Origin: Deltaproteobacteria bacterium HGW-Deltaproteobacteria-13
Lineage (GTDB): Bacteria; Desulfobacterota; Syntrophia; Syntrophales; Smithellaceae
DNA length: 64,000 nucleotides
Direction of reading: 5' to 3'
Assembly (NCBI GenBank): GCA_002840555.1
Contig: PHBJ01000006.1
Coordinates: forward strand, 100,040 to 164,039
Shown: in pieces, positions 27,012-36,646 of the stretch
How positions within the stretch are numbered: the first letter of the stretch is position 1
Layout: the number at the start of each line of letters is the position of its first letter
The notes under the pieces: model-generated
What the model was told of the DNA's origin: nothing
Databases searched by the model: none
Seen by the model: only the letters and a program-made list of their open reading frames with translations
Program-made: the position numbers and the translations under genes

Positions 27012-29099
27012 ATGAAGAAAGTCCTATTTTTCGTTCTGTTATTTTCGTTATTCGTTTTTTCACCCGTACAAGCTGAGGATATAAAGGCCAGCGACGCAAT
27101 TGTCACCATGGGAGAAGTTGTGGTTACCGCGACACGCGATACGCAGGAAATCCGCAAAGCTCCCGCAAATGTTAGTGTCATTACCGCCGAAGAAATCGAA
27201 AAGTCGGGAGTGACAACGGTCATTGAAGCATTGGATAAACTGGAAAGCATACAGTTTCGCACTTACAGCGGTAATTCTTCGCAATCACAAATAGACATGC
27301 GCGGTTTCGGAGGCGACAATCCTTTCGGCAAGACATTAATTCTGCTGGACGGCCGTCGTTTGAACAGAACAGATATGGCCTCTATTAACTGGCTACAGAT
27401 GCCGATCAATACCATCGAAAAAATCGAAGTCGTCCGTGGACCGGGAAGTGTCCTTTACGGCGACGCGGCCATTGGAGGCGTAATCAACATTATCACCAAG
27501 AAAGGCAAGGGTGAACCGAAAGTCAATGCATCCGTTCTTGTGGGCAGCTATGGTCTGAACGATGAGCGGGCGGGTATTACAGGAGCTACGGGTAAGTGGA
27601 CATACGCTTTAACGGGAGAGAATAATTTTAGCTTAGGTTATCGGGATCGTTCAAAGTATTCCGCTCTGGGCGGCGGCTTTGACGTAGGCTATTCGGCAAA
27701 TGACTTGCTGAATGTTTCGCTCGGTGTCTCGTTTAATAAAGTGGATTATCAAATGCCTGGTGCCCTGACCAAAGATCAGATGGCGCAGGACAGGCGTCAA
27801 TTCCAACCTGAAATAGCCGACCTATTTATGAACGCTCATCCTGATGATGACGGTTCTGATAAATATACCAACGTCAATCTGGGTGTTAAATCTTTCTGGG
27901 GTTCATGGGGACAGTTCGAAATCAATTTTCTTTACGGGAAAAAAGATCTGCAAATGAATATGCCTTCATGGTTTTCCTACAATTATTCCGATACCAATAC
28001 CGATACATACGGCGTTACACCGAGATATATTCTGGGCAAAGAAATTTTCGGGTTTTATAACAAAGTCATCGTAGGCGTGGATTATTATAATGAACCTTAC
28101 AAAAAAAATATTTTCAGCGATCGGGAGAGAACGGCAAAATTAAGTACAGCTGATTTTAATCGGGAAAGTACAGGCGGATACATCCGTGATGAATTCAGTC
28201 TTCTAAAAAATTTAATTTTGAGTGCCGGTTACCGGTATGAACAGACATCCATCAAAGGTTCTAATATTGATTTTTTTACGGCGTCTAATGATTTTACTAA
28301 TCAGAAAAATACCTATAACGCCGAAGCTTATGAAGCGGGATTGACCTGGCTTGTAGGTAAAAAATCTAAAATCTTCGCAAAGTATAGCACCGTTTATCGC
28401 ATTCCTTTTATCGACGAAGTGGCTTCTTTCAGCGGTTTCGGAGGTGCTTTTTTATCAGATCTTGAAAAAGAAAAAGGAGTCAGCATGGATGTCGGCACGG
28501 AAATTTATCCTCTGGATAATTTGAGGGGAAGCATGACCGTGTTTCGCGTTGATATGAAAGATGAAATCGAGTATGTTTATGATCCATTGACGTGGACAGG
28601 CAAGAATCGCAATACCGGTAGTACGCGTCATGAAGGAGTTGAAGTTTCTCTTTCCTATCTCTGGCCGAAGTATTTCAAGGTTTTCGGTAATTATACATAC
28701 CATATGGCCACTTTTGAAGATGGAGTGAATAATAAAAAAGAAATGCCGATGGTGCCTAAACAAATGGCCAATGCAGGAATGGAAATTTATCTGCCCTTTA
28801 ATGTAACCCTGAGGTCTGAAATTCAGCATGCAGGAGAAGCTTTTCTTTCCGGCGATAATGACAACAACACCGAAAAACTGGAAGCTCACACACTGCTGAA
28901 TTTTTACGCTTATTACAAACCGAGATTAGGTAAACTTGACGTGACGGCTTTTCTGGGCGTAGATAACCTTGCTGACGTGAAATATTCTTCATTCGGCATT
29001 GATTATGAGCAATATAGCTATCCGGGTGTCACCTATCCGAATTTTTACTATCCGATGCCCGGAATCACATTTAAAGGTGGAATCTCGGCAACGTTTTAA
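27012..29099 (+). CDS. btuB: TonB-dependent outer-membrane receptor, cobalamin (BtuB-like)
   Basis: A 695-residue outer-membrane receptor. A Sec signal peptide (MKKVLFFVLLFSLFVF...VQA) is followed by a TonB box-like GEVVVTATR, a plug domain (RGFGGDNPFGKTLILLDGRR; VVRGPGSVLYGDAAIGGVINI) and a long beta-barrel ending in Phe (GGISATF). The substrate is inferred from the cobalamin riboswitch in its leader. AAAGGAG precedes the ATG by eight bases; longer in-frame starts fall inside the riboswitch and were rejected. bioY follows after 28 nt with no visible terminator. Confidence 0.92.
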   Translation: MKKVLFFVLLFSLFVFSPVQAEDIKASDAIVTMGEVVVTATRDTQEIRKAPANVSVITAEEIEKSGVTTVIEALDKLESIQFRTYSGNSSQSQIDMRGFGGDNPFGKTLILLDGRRLNRTDMASINWLQMPINTIEKIEVVRGPGSVLYGDAAIGGVINIITKKGKGEPKVNASVLVGSYGLNDERAGITGATGKWTYALTGENNFSLGYRDRSKYSALGGGFDVGYSANDLLNVSLGVSFNKVDYQMPGALTKDQMAQDRRQFQPEIADLFMNAHPDDDGSDKYTNVNLGVKSFWGSWGQFEINFLYGKKDLQMNMPSWFSYNYSDTNTDTYGVTPRYILGKEIFGFYNKVIVGVDYYNEPYKKNIFSDRERTAKLSTADFNRESTGGYIRDEFSLLKNLILSAGYRYEQTSIKGSNIDFFTASNDFTNQKNTYNAEAYEAGLTWLVGKKSKIFAKYSTVYRIPFIDEVASFSGFGGAFLSDLEKEKGVSMDVGTEIYPLDNLRGSMTVFRVDMKDEIEYVYDPLTWTGKNRNTGSTRHEGVEVSLSYLWPKYFKVFGNYTYHMATFEDGVNNKKEMPMVPKQMANAGMEIYLPFNVTLRSEIQHAGEAFLSGDNDNNTEKLEAHTLLNFYAYYKPRLGKLDVTAFLGVDNLADVKYSSFGIDYEQYSYPGVTYPNFYYPMPGITFKGGISATF

Positions 29100-29127
29100 A
29101 TAAACTATCCGGAAAGAACGAACGATT

Positions 29128-29664
29128 ATGGCTGCTGATAAAACATCTACAAAGGGTCTGGTTTACGCGTCTCTTTTCGGAGCGCTTACCGCGGCGGGTG
29201 CATTTATTGTTATTCCCATGCCGCCCGTGCCGATTACCGCGCAGACATTTTTTCTCAATGTTGCCGCGATTCTCCTGGGCGGCCCGCTCGGGGCGGTGAG
29301 TCAATTTATTTATGTTATGCTGGGCGTGGTGGGAATACCGGTTTTTGCCGGAGGCAAGGCGGGGCTGGGGGTTCTCTTCGGCCCCACCGGCGGATATCTG
29401 CTGGGCTTTATCATCGCGGCTTTTGTCATCGGTGTGGTAAATCGAATGAAAAAAAGCGCTGGTATTTTCTGGCATATCTTTTCGATGTTGATAGGAATGA
29501 TGATCATTTATTCTCTGGGCAGCCTTCAGCTTTCTTTGGTGGCGAAAATGAGCTTTCACAAAGCGCTTGCCGTTGGTGTGCTGCCTTTTATTCCGGGCGA
29601 TATCATCAAGATTCTGCTTGCCGCCATTATCAGTTCCCAACTCAAGGGACGGATAAAGGTTTAG
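29128..29664 (+). CDS. bioY: BioY biotin-binding S component
   Basis: A 178-residue membrane protein with about six helices and BioY signatures: IPMPPVPITAQTFFLNVAAILLGG near the N-terminus and PVFAGGKAGLGVLFGPTGGYLLGF in the middle. BioY binds biotin; with the EcfA and EcfT genes that follow it forms an ECF importer. It lies 28 nt after btuB, so it may be co-transcribed under the cobalamin riboswitch. Confidence 0.93.
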   Translation: MAADKTSTKGLVYASLFGALTAAGAFIVIPMPPVPITAQTFFLNVAAILLGGPLGAVSQFIYVMLGVVGIPVFAGGKAGLGVLFGPTGGYLLGFIIAAFVIGVVNRMKKSAGIFWHIFSMLIGMMIIYSLGSLQLSLVAKMSFHKALAVGVLPFIPGDIIKILLAAIISSQLKGRIKV

Positions 29665-29721
29665 TAGGTTCGTAATTGCTGAAAGACACTTGTCCCGTTT
29701 ACCGGGATTAGGATTTATCGA

Positions 29722-30555
29722 GTGATTATCTTAGAAGACGTTTATTATAAATATGAGCCGGAAGGAATTGAAGCCCTGCGCGGCGTTTCTCTGCAAGTCA
29801 GCGAAGGGGAGCACCTTGCGATAATCGGTCCGAATGGCTGCGGGAAAACCACGCTTATTCGACATCTGAATTCTCTGCTTTTACCGGCAAGCGGCAAAAT
29901 ATCAGTGGGGGGCTTGGACACAAAAGAGTTCAAGCATCATGCCCAAATCCGATCGCTTGTGGGAATGGTTTTTCAAAATCCCGATAATCAGATCGTCGGC
30001 ATGACGGTCGAAGAAGATGTTGCTTTTGGTCCGGAGAATCTGCGCCTACCCACGGCTGAAATAAAAAACAGGGTTGCCGAATCTTTGGCCCGAGTAGGCA
30101 TCTCCGGGATTGCCTCCCGCAATATCGAAAATCTCTCCGGCGGCGAAAAACGGTTGGTGGCAATCGCCGGTGTGTTGGCCATGCGGCCGCGCTATATCGC
30201 GCTGGATGAACCGACGGCATTTCTTGATCCCGCGGCGGCCCAACGCGTTTTGGCTATCATTGACAAGCTTCACTCCGAGGGCGTGGGAATAATTCATATT
30301 ACGCATAACATGGCGGAAGCGGCCCTCACGCAAAGGATCGTTGTGATGAATGAAGGCCGCGTTTATCTGGACGGCACGGCGCGGGAAATATTCGGGAAAG
30401 CGGAAATGCTGCGGCAAACAGGAATGCAGCTGCCGCAGATTACAGAGTTGATGATTAAGCTCAAAGAAACGGGCTTGCCCGTGCGGACTGATATAGTCAG
30501 TATGGAAGATGCTTTAGAGCAGATCATTCACCTGACCGGAAAAATTAAGGATTGA
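29722..30555 (+). CDS. ecfA: ECF transporter ATPase (EcfA/BioM)
   Basis: A 277-residue ABC ATPase with Walker A GPNGCGKTT, an EcfA-type Q-loop (GMVFQNPDNQIVG), signature LSGGEKR, Walker B YIALDEPTAFLDP and the switch His in HITHNMAEA. It is encoded after bioY and overlaps ecfT, forming a bioY-bioM-bioN set. Only one ATPase gene is present, so it probably works as a homodimer. Translation starts at GTG with AGGA upstream. Confidence 0.9.
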   Translation: MIILEDVYYKYEPEGIEALRGVSLQVSEGEHLAIIGPNGCGKTTLIRHLNSLLLPASGKISVGGLDTKEFKHHAQIRSLVGMVFQNPDNQIVGMTVEEDVAFGPENLRLPTAEIKNRVAESLARVGISGIASRNIENLSGGEKRLVAIAGVLAMRPRYIALDEPTAFLDPAAAQRVLAIIDKLHSEGVGIIHITHNMAEAALTQRIVVMNEGRVYLDGTAREIFGKAEMLRQTGMQLPQITELMIKLKETGLPVRTDIVSMEDALEQIIHLTGKIKD

Positions 30556-30557
30556 TT

Positions 30558-31331
30558 ATGTATCATACCGGCTCTTTCATTAAAGGCCAGTCTCTTGTCT
30601 ATCATCTTGATCCACGTGTCAAACTTGCCGCCATCATCTTTCTTAGCATTTTTATTCTTTCGGTGAGACCGCCGCTGGCTTTTGTTACAGGCATAACATT
30701 ATTTTGCGTAGCGGCGGCAAGCGGCATAAGTTTGCGGACAATCGGAGAGGCCATTAAACCGCTCCTGTTTTTTATCGTTTTGATTTTTTTAGTTCATGTT
30801 TTCTTTGATGACGCCGGGGGGTGGATTAAAAATCCGTTCTTCGGGATTTCTCTTCCCTGGGCAGGATTGCAACAGGGCTTTTTTGTTGTCTGGCGGTTTT
30901 TGTGCCTCGTCATAGCCGGCGTTTTATTGACCATGACTACGGCGCCCTCTCAAATGATCGCGGCTCTTAAATATTTTCTGCGGCCGCTGAAACTGTTGCG
31001 GGTGCCGGTTGACGATCTTGCCGTTATGATTATGCTGGCTTTAAGGCTTATGCCGGTATTGCTTGCCCAAAAGGAAAAAATAGAGATGGCTCAAAAAGCC
31101 AGAGGTTACAATGTATACCGTTTGGGTTTCGTCATAAGGAGTAAAGCTTTTTTGTCTTTAATCTTTACGGTTTTACTGGGTGTTTTCCGGAGGGCGGATG
31201 AACTGGCGCTGGCTATGGATGCCAGAAACTATCAACGGGGTGAACGGTCATCCTTCGTCGAATTGAAGTTGACACTTTTTGATTATCTTGCCCTGGCTTC
31301 TCTTGGTATTTGTATCATCATTTTTTTGTAG
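30558..31331 (+). CDS. ecfT: ECF transporter transmembrane T component (EcfT/BioN)
   Basis: A 257-residue membrane protein with DPRVKL near the N-terminus and the coupling-helix motif KARGYNV; the second motif reads DARNYQRG, so its usual Gly is replaced by Asn. It joins BioY to the ATPase. The ATG at 30558 is two bases after the ecfA stop; an overlapping TTG was not used. No gene for a second S component is adjacent. Confidence 0.9.
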   Translation: MYHTGSFIKGQSLVYHLDPRVKLAAIIFLSIFILSVRPPLAFVTGITLFCVAAASGISLRTIGEAIKPLLFFIVLIFLVHVFFDDAGGWIKNPFFGISLPWAGLQQGFFVVWRFLCLVIAGVLLTMTTAPSQMIAALKYFLRPLKLLRVPVDDLAVMIMLALRLMPVLLAQKEKIEMAQKARGYNVYRLGFVIRSKAFLSLIFTVLLGVFRRADELALAMDARNYQRGERSSFVELKLTLFDYLALASLGICIIIFL

Positions 31332-31364
31332 ATTTAAATTCACATTTCGGTTAAGTTGCTTCAC

Positions 31365-32210
31365 ATGGAAGCAAAATGGCTTTTTGTTGATACGCAAAAG
31401 AACATGCAGCATGCTATCAATGATTTTGAGCTGGCGAAGGTTTTAAGTATCGATACGGAATATGATTCGTTCCGTTATTTTAGAGAAAAACTCTGCCTGA
31501 TCCAAATTCATGCTAATAATACAACCTATATTTTTGATCCTCTGAATAGTCTGGATTTATCTTTTTTAGGCAAATATTTTAATAATAAGCGTATTGTCAA
31601 GATTCTTCATGCCGCTGATAACGATATCCGTCTTCTTAAAAGAGATTACAAATTTAATTTTAAAAATATTTTTGATACTCACCGGGCAGCGCTTCTTTTG
31701 GGATTTCAGCAGCTTTCTCTGGAAAAAATGATTTTACAATTCGTGGGCGTGGAGTTGAAAAAAAACAAAAAAATACAGCGCTCACGCTGGGACGTCAGGC
31801 CTTTGACCGAGGAGCAGTTGGAATATGCTGTTCAGGATGTGATATACCTTCCGGCGCTTTATAAAAAACAGTCAGAGGAGCTGGGCCTGAAAGGTTTAAA
31901 AGACTCCGCCGCGGAAGCTTTTGACAAAATTGCCGACACCCATTGGCGGGAAAAAAGATTAAACTGGAAGGGTCACGCAAAAATCAACGGTTACCATTCT
32001 CTGAATCAAGAGCAGAGAGAGTTGCTGAAGAGGCTTTACGTCTGGCGTTTTCATCGGGCGAAAGCGGAAAATCGCGCCGTATTTATGTTTTTGCCGGATA
32101 AAAACTTACTGGAACTCACACAGGACAGGGAAAATCCGGAAAAATATTTGTCGCAGAGAAAAATGAAATTATACGGTTATGAGATAGACCGGATCATCAA
32201 GAATGTCTGA
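31365..32210 (+). CDS. rnd: Ribonuclease D family 3'-5' exonuclease
   Basis: A 281-residue DEDD exonuclease. Exo I is SIDTEYDSF (D30, E32), Exo II HAADNDIRLL, and Exo III YAVQDVIYL with the DEDDy Tyr and Asp. Only one short HRDC-like region follows, so it is shorter than E. coli RNase D (375 aa). It should trim tRNA precursors and other stable RNAs. An ATG three codons after a TTG was chosen; neither has a strong ribosome site. Confidence 0.88.
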   Translation: MEAKWLFVDTQKNMQHAINDFELAKVLSIDTEYDSFRYFREKLCLIQIHANNTTYIFDPLNSLDLSFLGKYFNNKRIVKILHAADNDIRLLKRDYKFNFKNIFDTHRAALLLGFQQLSLEKMILQFVGVELKKNKKIQRSRWDVRPLTEEQLEYAVQDVIYLPALYKKQSEELGLKGLKDSAAEAFDKIADTHWREKRLNWKGHAKINGYHSLNQEQRELLKRLYVWRFHRAKAENRAVFMFLPDKNLLELTQDRENPEKYLSQRKMKLYGYEIDRIIKNV

Positions 32211-32230
32211 CAATCTGCAAAAATAAATCT

Positions 32231-32308
32231 TTATTTATCCGGCGACCTCTTTAACGTCCCGTCCAATCCTCCGGAAAGAAGAGCAACTGCTTTCCTGCTC
32301 AGATTCAT
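32231..32308 (-). pseudogene. Relic of a PP-loop ATPase N-terminus
   Basis: On the minus strand an ATG with AAAGGTG upstream starts MNLSRKAVALLSGGLDGTL, the typical beginning of QueC/ThiI-type PP-loop ATPases (KAVALLSGGLDSTL). The similarity stops there, a short unrelated tail KRSPDK follows, and a stop codon ends it. The rest of the gene is missing, with the RNase D gene ending 20 nt beyond. It looks like the remnant of a deletion or rearrangement. A family cannot be named from 19 residues. Confidence 0.55.
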
Positions 32309-32367
32309 ATTAATAATCACCTTTAAATAATCTTGCCGTTTAGTTTTTGTCCGATCCGTTAAGTGAA

Positions 32368-33090
32368 TCATACCTTGGCAATCATATCCCTGGTCTGGTG
32401 TGGTAAGATAGCCTTCTTTATTTTGATTTTTTTCTTCTTTATAGAAGTATTTCTTGGGGGAAGGCACTTATTCATAAGAGCATTGCGGGTAATGTCTTTG
32501 AATTTCTGCGCAGCTTTTTCTATATCATTTGGTGCATCCACGACCAGGGACCTCAATATTGCGTCCAGGAAATCTACATGTTTATTGTATTCTTTGGTTC
32601 CATCAAAGGCCAGCGAATGGAAAGAAAGTCCGATAAAATATATGAATATGGAACGGGACAGCTGCCGCGAGATGTTCAGTCTCTCGGACATAGCGTCTAT
32701 ATAACGTGCAGTGAAAAACGAATAGAGTTCCTTCCACTGTCCGATATCCACATTCCGGTAAACGTCAATCGCCAGAAGCATGATGTTCTCATAAAGCTCG
32801 CTTTTTTCTTTCCAGAAATCCACTATCATATCAAAACGATCGTGGATGCTTTCTACAGAACTGGTCCGGCGGATATATTCGGCTACGTTCTTATCACCGA
32901 CCCAGGCAATCATCTCAACGAGCATTTTTTCCTTGGAGGGGAAATAATGGTACAGTGTTCCGGTAGATACGCCGATCTCAGCGGCAATTTGTTTCATGTT
33001 TATATTGGAATAACCCCTGCGGGTAAATAGATATAAACATTTTTCGAGCATCTTTTCCCGGTATTCGTCATGATTAACAATCTTTGGCAA
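32368..33090 (-). CDS. TetR-family transcriptional regulator
   Basis: A 240-residue regulator. The TetR DNA-binding domain spans residues ~10-58 (LFTRRGYSNINMKQIAAEIG; GTLYHYFPSKEKML). The C-terminal ligand-binding domain resembles that of fatty-acid/acyl-CoA-responsive members only in general length. The last ~25 residues are very basic (SIKKKKIKIKKAI), an unusual tail. It starts 16 nt after the acyl-ACP-reductase-like gene on the same strand, so it probably regulates that gene and itself. Confidence 0.85.
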   Translation of the reverse strand: MPKIVNHDEYREKMLEKCLYLFTRRGYSNINMKQIAAEIGVSTGTLYHYFPSKEKMLVEMIAWVGDKNVAEYIRRTSSVESIHDRFDMIVDFWKEKSELYENIMLLAIDVYRNVDIGQWKELYSFFTARYIDAMSERLNISRQLSRSIFIYFIGLSFHSLAFDGTKEYNKHVDFLDAILRSLVVDAPNDIEKAAQKFKDITRNALMNKCLPPRNTSIKKKKIKIKKAILPHQTRDMIAKV

Positions 33091-33106
33091 AGTAAAATCC
33101 TCTTGT

Positions 33107-34153
33107 TTATTTATCTAAAACAGGAACGCCGAAACTGGTGAACTTGATTTTAAATCCGTGCTTGTCGGCCAGGGCTTTGATCCGGGCCACTTTATTCAGA
33201 TCCGGTTTGAAACCGGTCGAGAAATCTTCCTGCGTCTGGCCTTCAAAGGCGAGGAGCATTGTTTCCGCCATGCAGGCAAAAATAAATCCGTCTTTTATCG
33301 GCAATTTTAATCCGATCCGGGATGTTGGGGGCGGTTCGATAACAGCCCCGTCAATAACGAGAATGTCTTTGCGGCTTAGGCAGATTTCTTCCGGAATATT
33401 GCGCGGAGAAGGAATGTCACAGATGATTGCGCCCTTTTTGAGATTGCCGGCTGTTGCCGCGGGTGGTACTTCTATGGCGGATGTTGTAAAGATTATAATA
33501 TCGGCTTCTTTGATTACATCCTCCAGCGCCAGGCCTTTATCAATGATATTTGTTTTTGATTTTTGAGCAATAAGAAATTCTTTAAGATCGACCAATCTTT
33601 CAGTGTTCTTCGCGAGCAGAAAAACAGTATCCGCTCTGTTCAAAAAACCAAGAGCGCAGTTCTGGCCGATGGCGTTTGTCGCTCCGACAATTGCGACTTT
33701 TGACTTGGAAAGATCGACTTTACGCAAATCCGTGGCCTGATCCAGTGTTTCCAGAATTGCGGCAGTGGCGAGGCTGGCGCCTGTAGTAATGGCAACAGGC
33801 GTTTTTTCGGCAATCCATTGCCCTCCTTTTCCGGCAACTCCCATTAAGGCCCCCATCCCGATTACTTTGGCGCCGGTTTTTTCTCCCAATCGCACAGCTT
33901 TTAATATCTTATTTAAAACCGCTTCTTCTTTCGCCGCCAGCACTTGTTTGGAAAGCAACGGACAGACAATGAAGCATCCATCAATTGTTGCGCCTTGAGC
34001 GGAGCGCAAATTCTTTGCATAATGAATTTTTAACGGCGGAAGAATCCGTAAAATCATTTTTATCAGAGCTTGAGGCGCAAGTTTGGATATAAAACAATAA
34101 TCATGAATGTTTTTAATATCGTAAGGATTAAGGACAAACGCGAATTTATTCAT
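33107..34153 (-). CDS. Acyl-ACP/aldehyde-reductase-like dehydrogenase
   Basis: A 348-residue protein resembling cyanobacterial long-chain acyl-ACP reductase (AAR). An N-terminal segment (FAFVLNPYDIKNI) is followed by a Rossmann fold with KVAIVGATNAIGQNCALGFL and ICDIPSPRNIP. A Cys lies at residue 294 in FIFACMAETM; the active-site Cys of Synechococcus AAR is also Cys294, though I could not align the two. AAR makes fatty aldehydes from acyl-ACP or acyl-CoA using NADPH. No aldehyde deformylating oxygenase is nearby, fitting an anaerobe. Shikimate-dehydrogenase-like function is an alternative. It is followed on the same strand by a TetR regulator gene. Confidence 0.65.
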   Translation of the reverse strand: MNKFAFVLNPYDIKNIHDYCFISKLAPQALIKMILRILPPLKIHYAKNLRSAQGATIDGCFIVCPLLSKQVLAAKEEAVLNKILKAVRLGEKTGAKVIGMGALMGVAGKGGQWIAEKTPVAITTGASLATAAILETLDQATDLRKVDLSKSKVAIVGATNAIGQNCALGFLNRADTVFLLAKNTERLVDLKEFLIAQKSKTNIIDKGLALEDVIKEADIIIFTTSAIEVPPAATAGNLKKGAIICDIPSPRNIPEEICLSRKDILVIDGAVIEPPPTSRIGLKLPIKDGFIFACMAETMLLAFEGQTQEDFSTGFKPDLNKVARIKALADKHGFKIKFTSFGVPVLDK

Positions 34154-34267
34154 ACAATACCGCTCCGATAGAATTTTTTGTGATTTAGGTAAAGAAATGA
34201 AATAAGAATCCTTCCGTTGTTATTTTGTAACCATTTCAATTTCATCATCAATCTTTATTTTACCGCA

Positions 34268-34311
34268 AAAAAATTGCGGCGATTCCCTCCCGGGGCATGA
34301 CGCAATCGCCG
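34268..34311 (-). terminator. Rho-independent terminator after cysE
   Basis: On the minus strand CGGCGATT and AATCGCCG form an 8-bp stem, followed by CAATTTTTTT. It lies about 110 nt after the cysE stop and would end the nifU-nifS-cysE transcript. The rest of the 270-bp gap to the AAR-like gene shows nothing clear. Confidence 0.75.
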
Positions 34312-34423
34312 ACCGCATATAAAGATATTGCAGAAGTACAATTGTGATTTTATCAGAACAAGAGAACCATCTTTCATCCATGTTTTTCCAGACATCTTGA
34401 ATAATCAGGATATCCGAATTTAC

Positions 34424-35410
<987 letters not shown>

Positions 35411-35464
35411 CTGATTGTCTGATCCTCCCGGTTAATCTTCTATCAACCATCAACCATTCACTAG

Positions 35465-36646
35465 TCACTGTACCCCGCCGCTCTGCCCCGCTTGCTTCCA
35501 GAAGGGGGACATGCCCCGGAGCCGTTCGATAATGGCCGGCATCTTGTCAATGACAAAATCCACCTCCTCTTCCGTATTATAAACACTCAGGCTGAAACGG
35601 ATCGATCCGTGCGCCATGGTAAAAGGAACACCCATCGCGCGTAAAACATGCGAAGGCTGCAATGACCCGGACGTACAGGCGGAACCGGACGAAGCGCAAA
35701 TACCCAATTCATTCATCAAAAGCAGAATCGCTTCGCCTTCCACAAATTCAAAACTGATATTGGTTGTGTTGGGTAAACGATTCACGATATCGCCGTTGAC
35801 GCGGCTCTGCGAAATTTTATTTAAAAGTTCGCGTTCCAGTTTGTCCCGCAGCCGCCTGACATACGTATTTTCCTTTTCCATATTGGAAGCCGCAAGCTCA
35901 CAGGCCCTGCCCAACCCGACAATGCCCGGCGCGTTTTCCGTGCCGCCGCGCCGCCCTTTTTCCTGATGGCCGCCGATCAGGAAGGGCGAGTACTTGGTGC
36001 CGCGGCGAATATAGAGGATGCCGATTCCTTTCGGGGCATGCAGTTTATGACCGGAAATGGAGAGCATATCAATCACGTTATTCTTCATATTGATGGGAAT
36101 TTTCCCCGCGGCCTGCACGGCATCGGTATGGAACAGAATGCCTTTTTCATGCGCCAGCCTTGCCGCTTCTTCCACCGGAAAAATCACACCGGTTTCATTG
36201 TTCCCCCACATGAGGCTGACAATAGCGGTATCGGGCGTCATGCTTTTTTCCAGATTTTCCAGATCCAGAATGCCGTTTTTATCCACAGGCAGTTCGGTAA
36301 TTTTATATCCCTGTGAACCTAAATGCGAACAAAGCGCGTGAATTGCCGGATGCTCCACGCGGCTGATGACAACATGTTTTTTATCCGGCCTGGTCATCAA
36401 TGCTGAACGAATGGCGGAGTTGTCGCTTTCCGTCCCGCAACTGGTGAAAACAATTTCTTCGGGTGATGCACCCAGCAACGCCGCCACCTGCTCGCGCGCA
36501 TCGCGAATCCGCTGGCCGACCTGACCGCCGAACGTATGCATGCTGGAGGGGTTACCATATAATTCGGTAAAATAAGGAAGCATCGCTTCCATGACTTCAT
36601 CGGCAACTTTTGTCGTAGCATTATTGTCCAGATAAATTGTTTTCAT
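35465..36646 (-). CDS. nifS: Cysteine desulfurase (NifS/IscS)
   Basis: A 393-residue class V aminotransferase-fold enzyme that removes sulfur from cysteine. The N-terminus is YLDNNATTKV, the PLP Lys lies in SGHKLHAPKG, a substrate His in HTDAVQAAGK, and the persulfide-forming Cys in SSGSACTSGS. Its start overlaps the nifU stop, so it works with the NifU scaffold. It could also provide sulfur for FdhD and MnmA encoded in this window. Confidence 0.95.
   Translation of the reverse strand: MKTIYLDNNATTKVADEVMEAMLPYFTELYGNPSSMHTFGGQVGQRIRDAREQVAALLGASPEEIVFTSCGTESDNSAIRSALMTRPDKKHVVISRVEHPAIHALCSHLGSQGYKITELPVDKNGILDLENLEKSMTPDTAIVSLMWGNNETGVIFPVEEAARLAHEKGILFHTDAVQAAGKIPINMKNNVIDMLSISGHKLHAPKGIGILYIRRGTKYSPFLIGGHQEKGRRGGTENAPGIVGLGRACELAASNMEKENTYVRRLRDKLERELLNKISQSRVNGDIVNRLPNTTNISFEFVEGEAILLLMNELGICASSGSACTSGSLQPSHVLRAMGVPFTMAHGSIRFSLSVYNTEEEVDFVIDKMPAIIERLRGMSPFWKQAGQSGGVQ

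Noticed and set aside
29071..29640. A 189-codon minus-strand open frame opposite bioY
   Set aside because: Its translation is very His/Asn/Lys-rich, as expected from the reverse of a membrane-protein gene.
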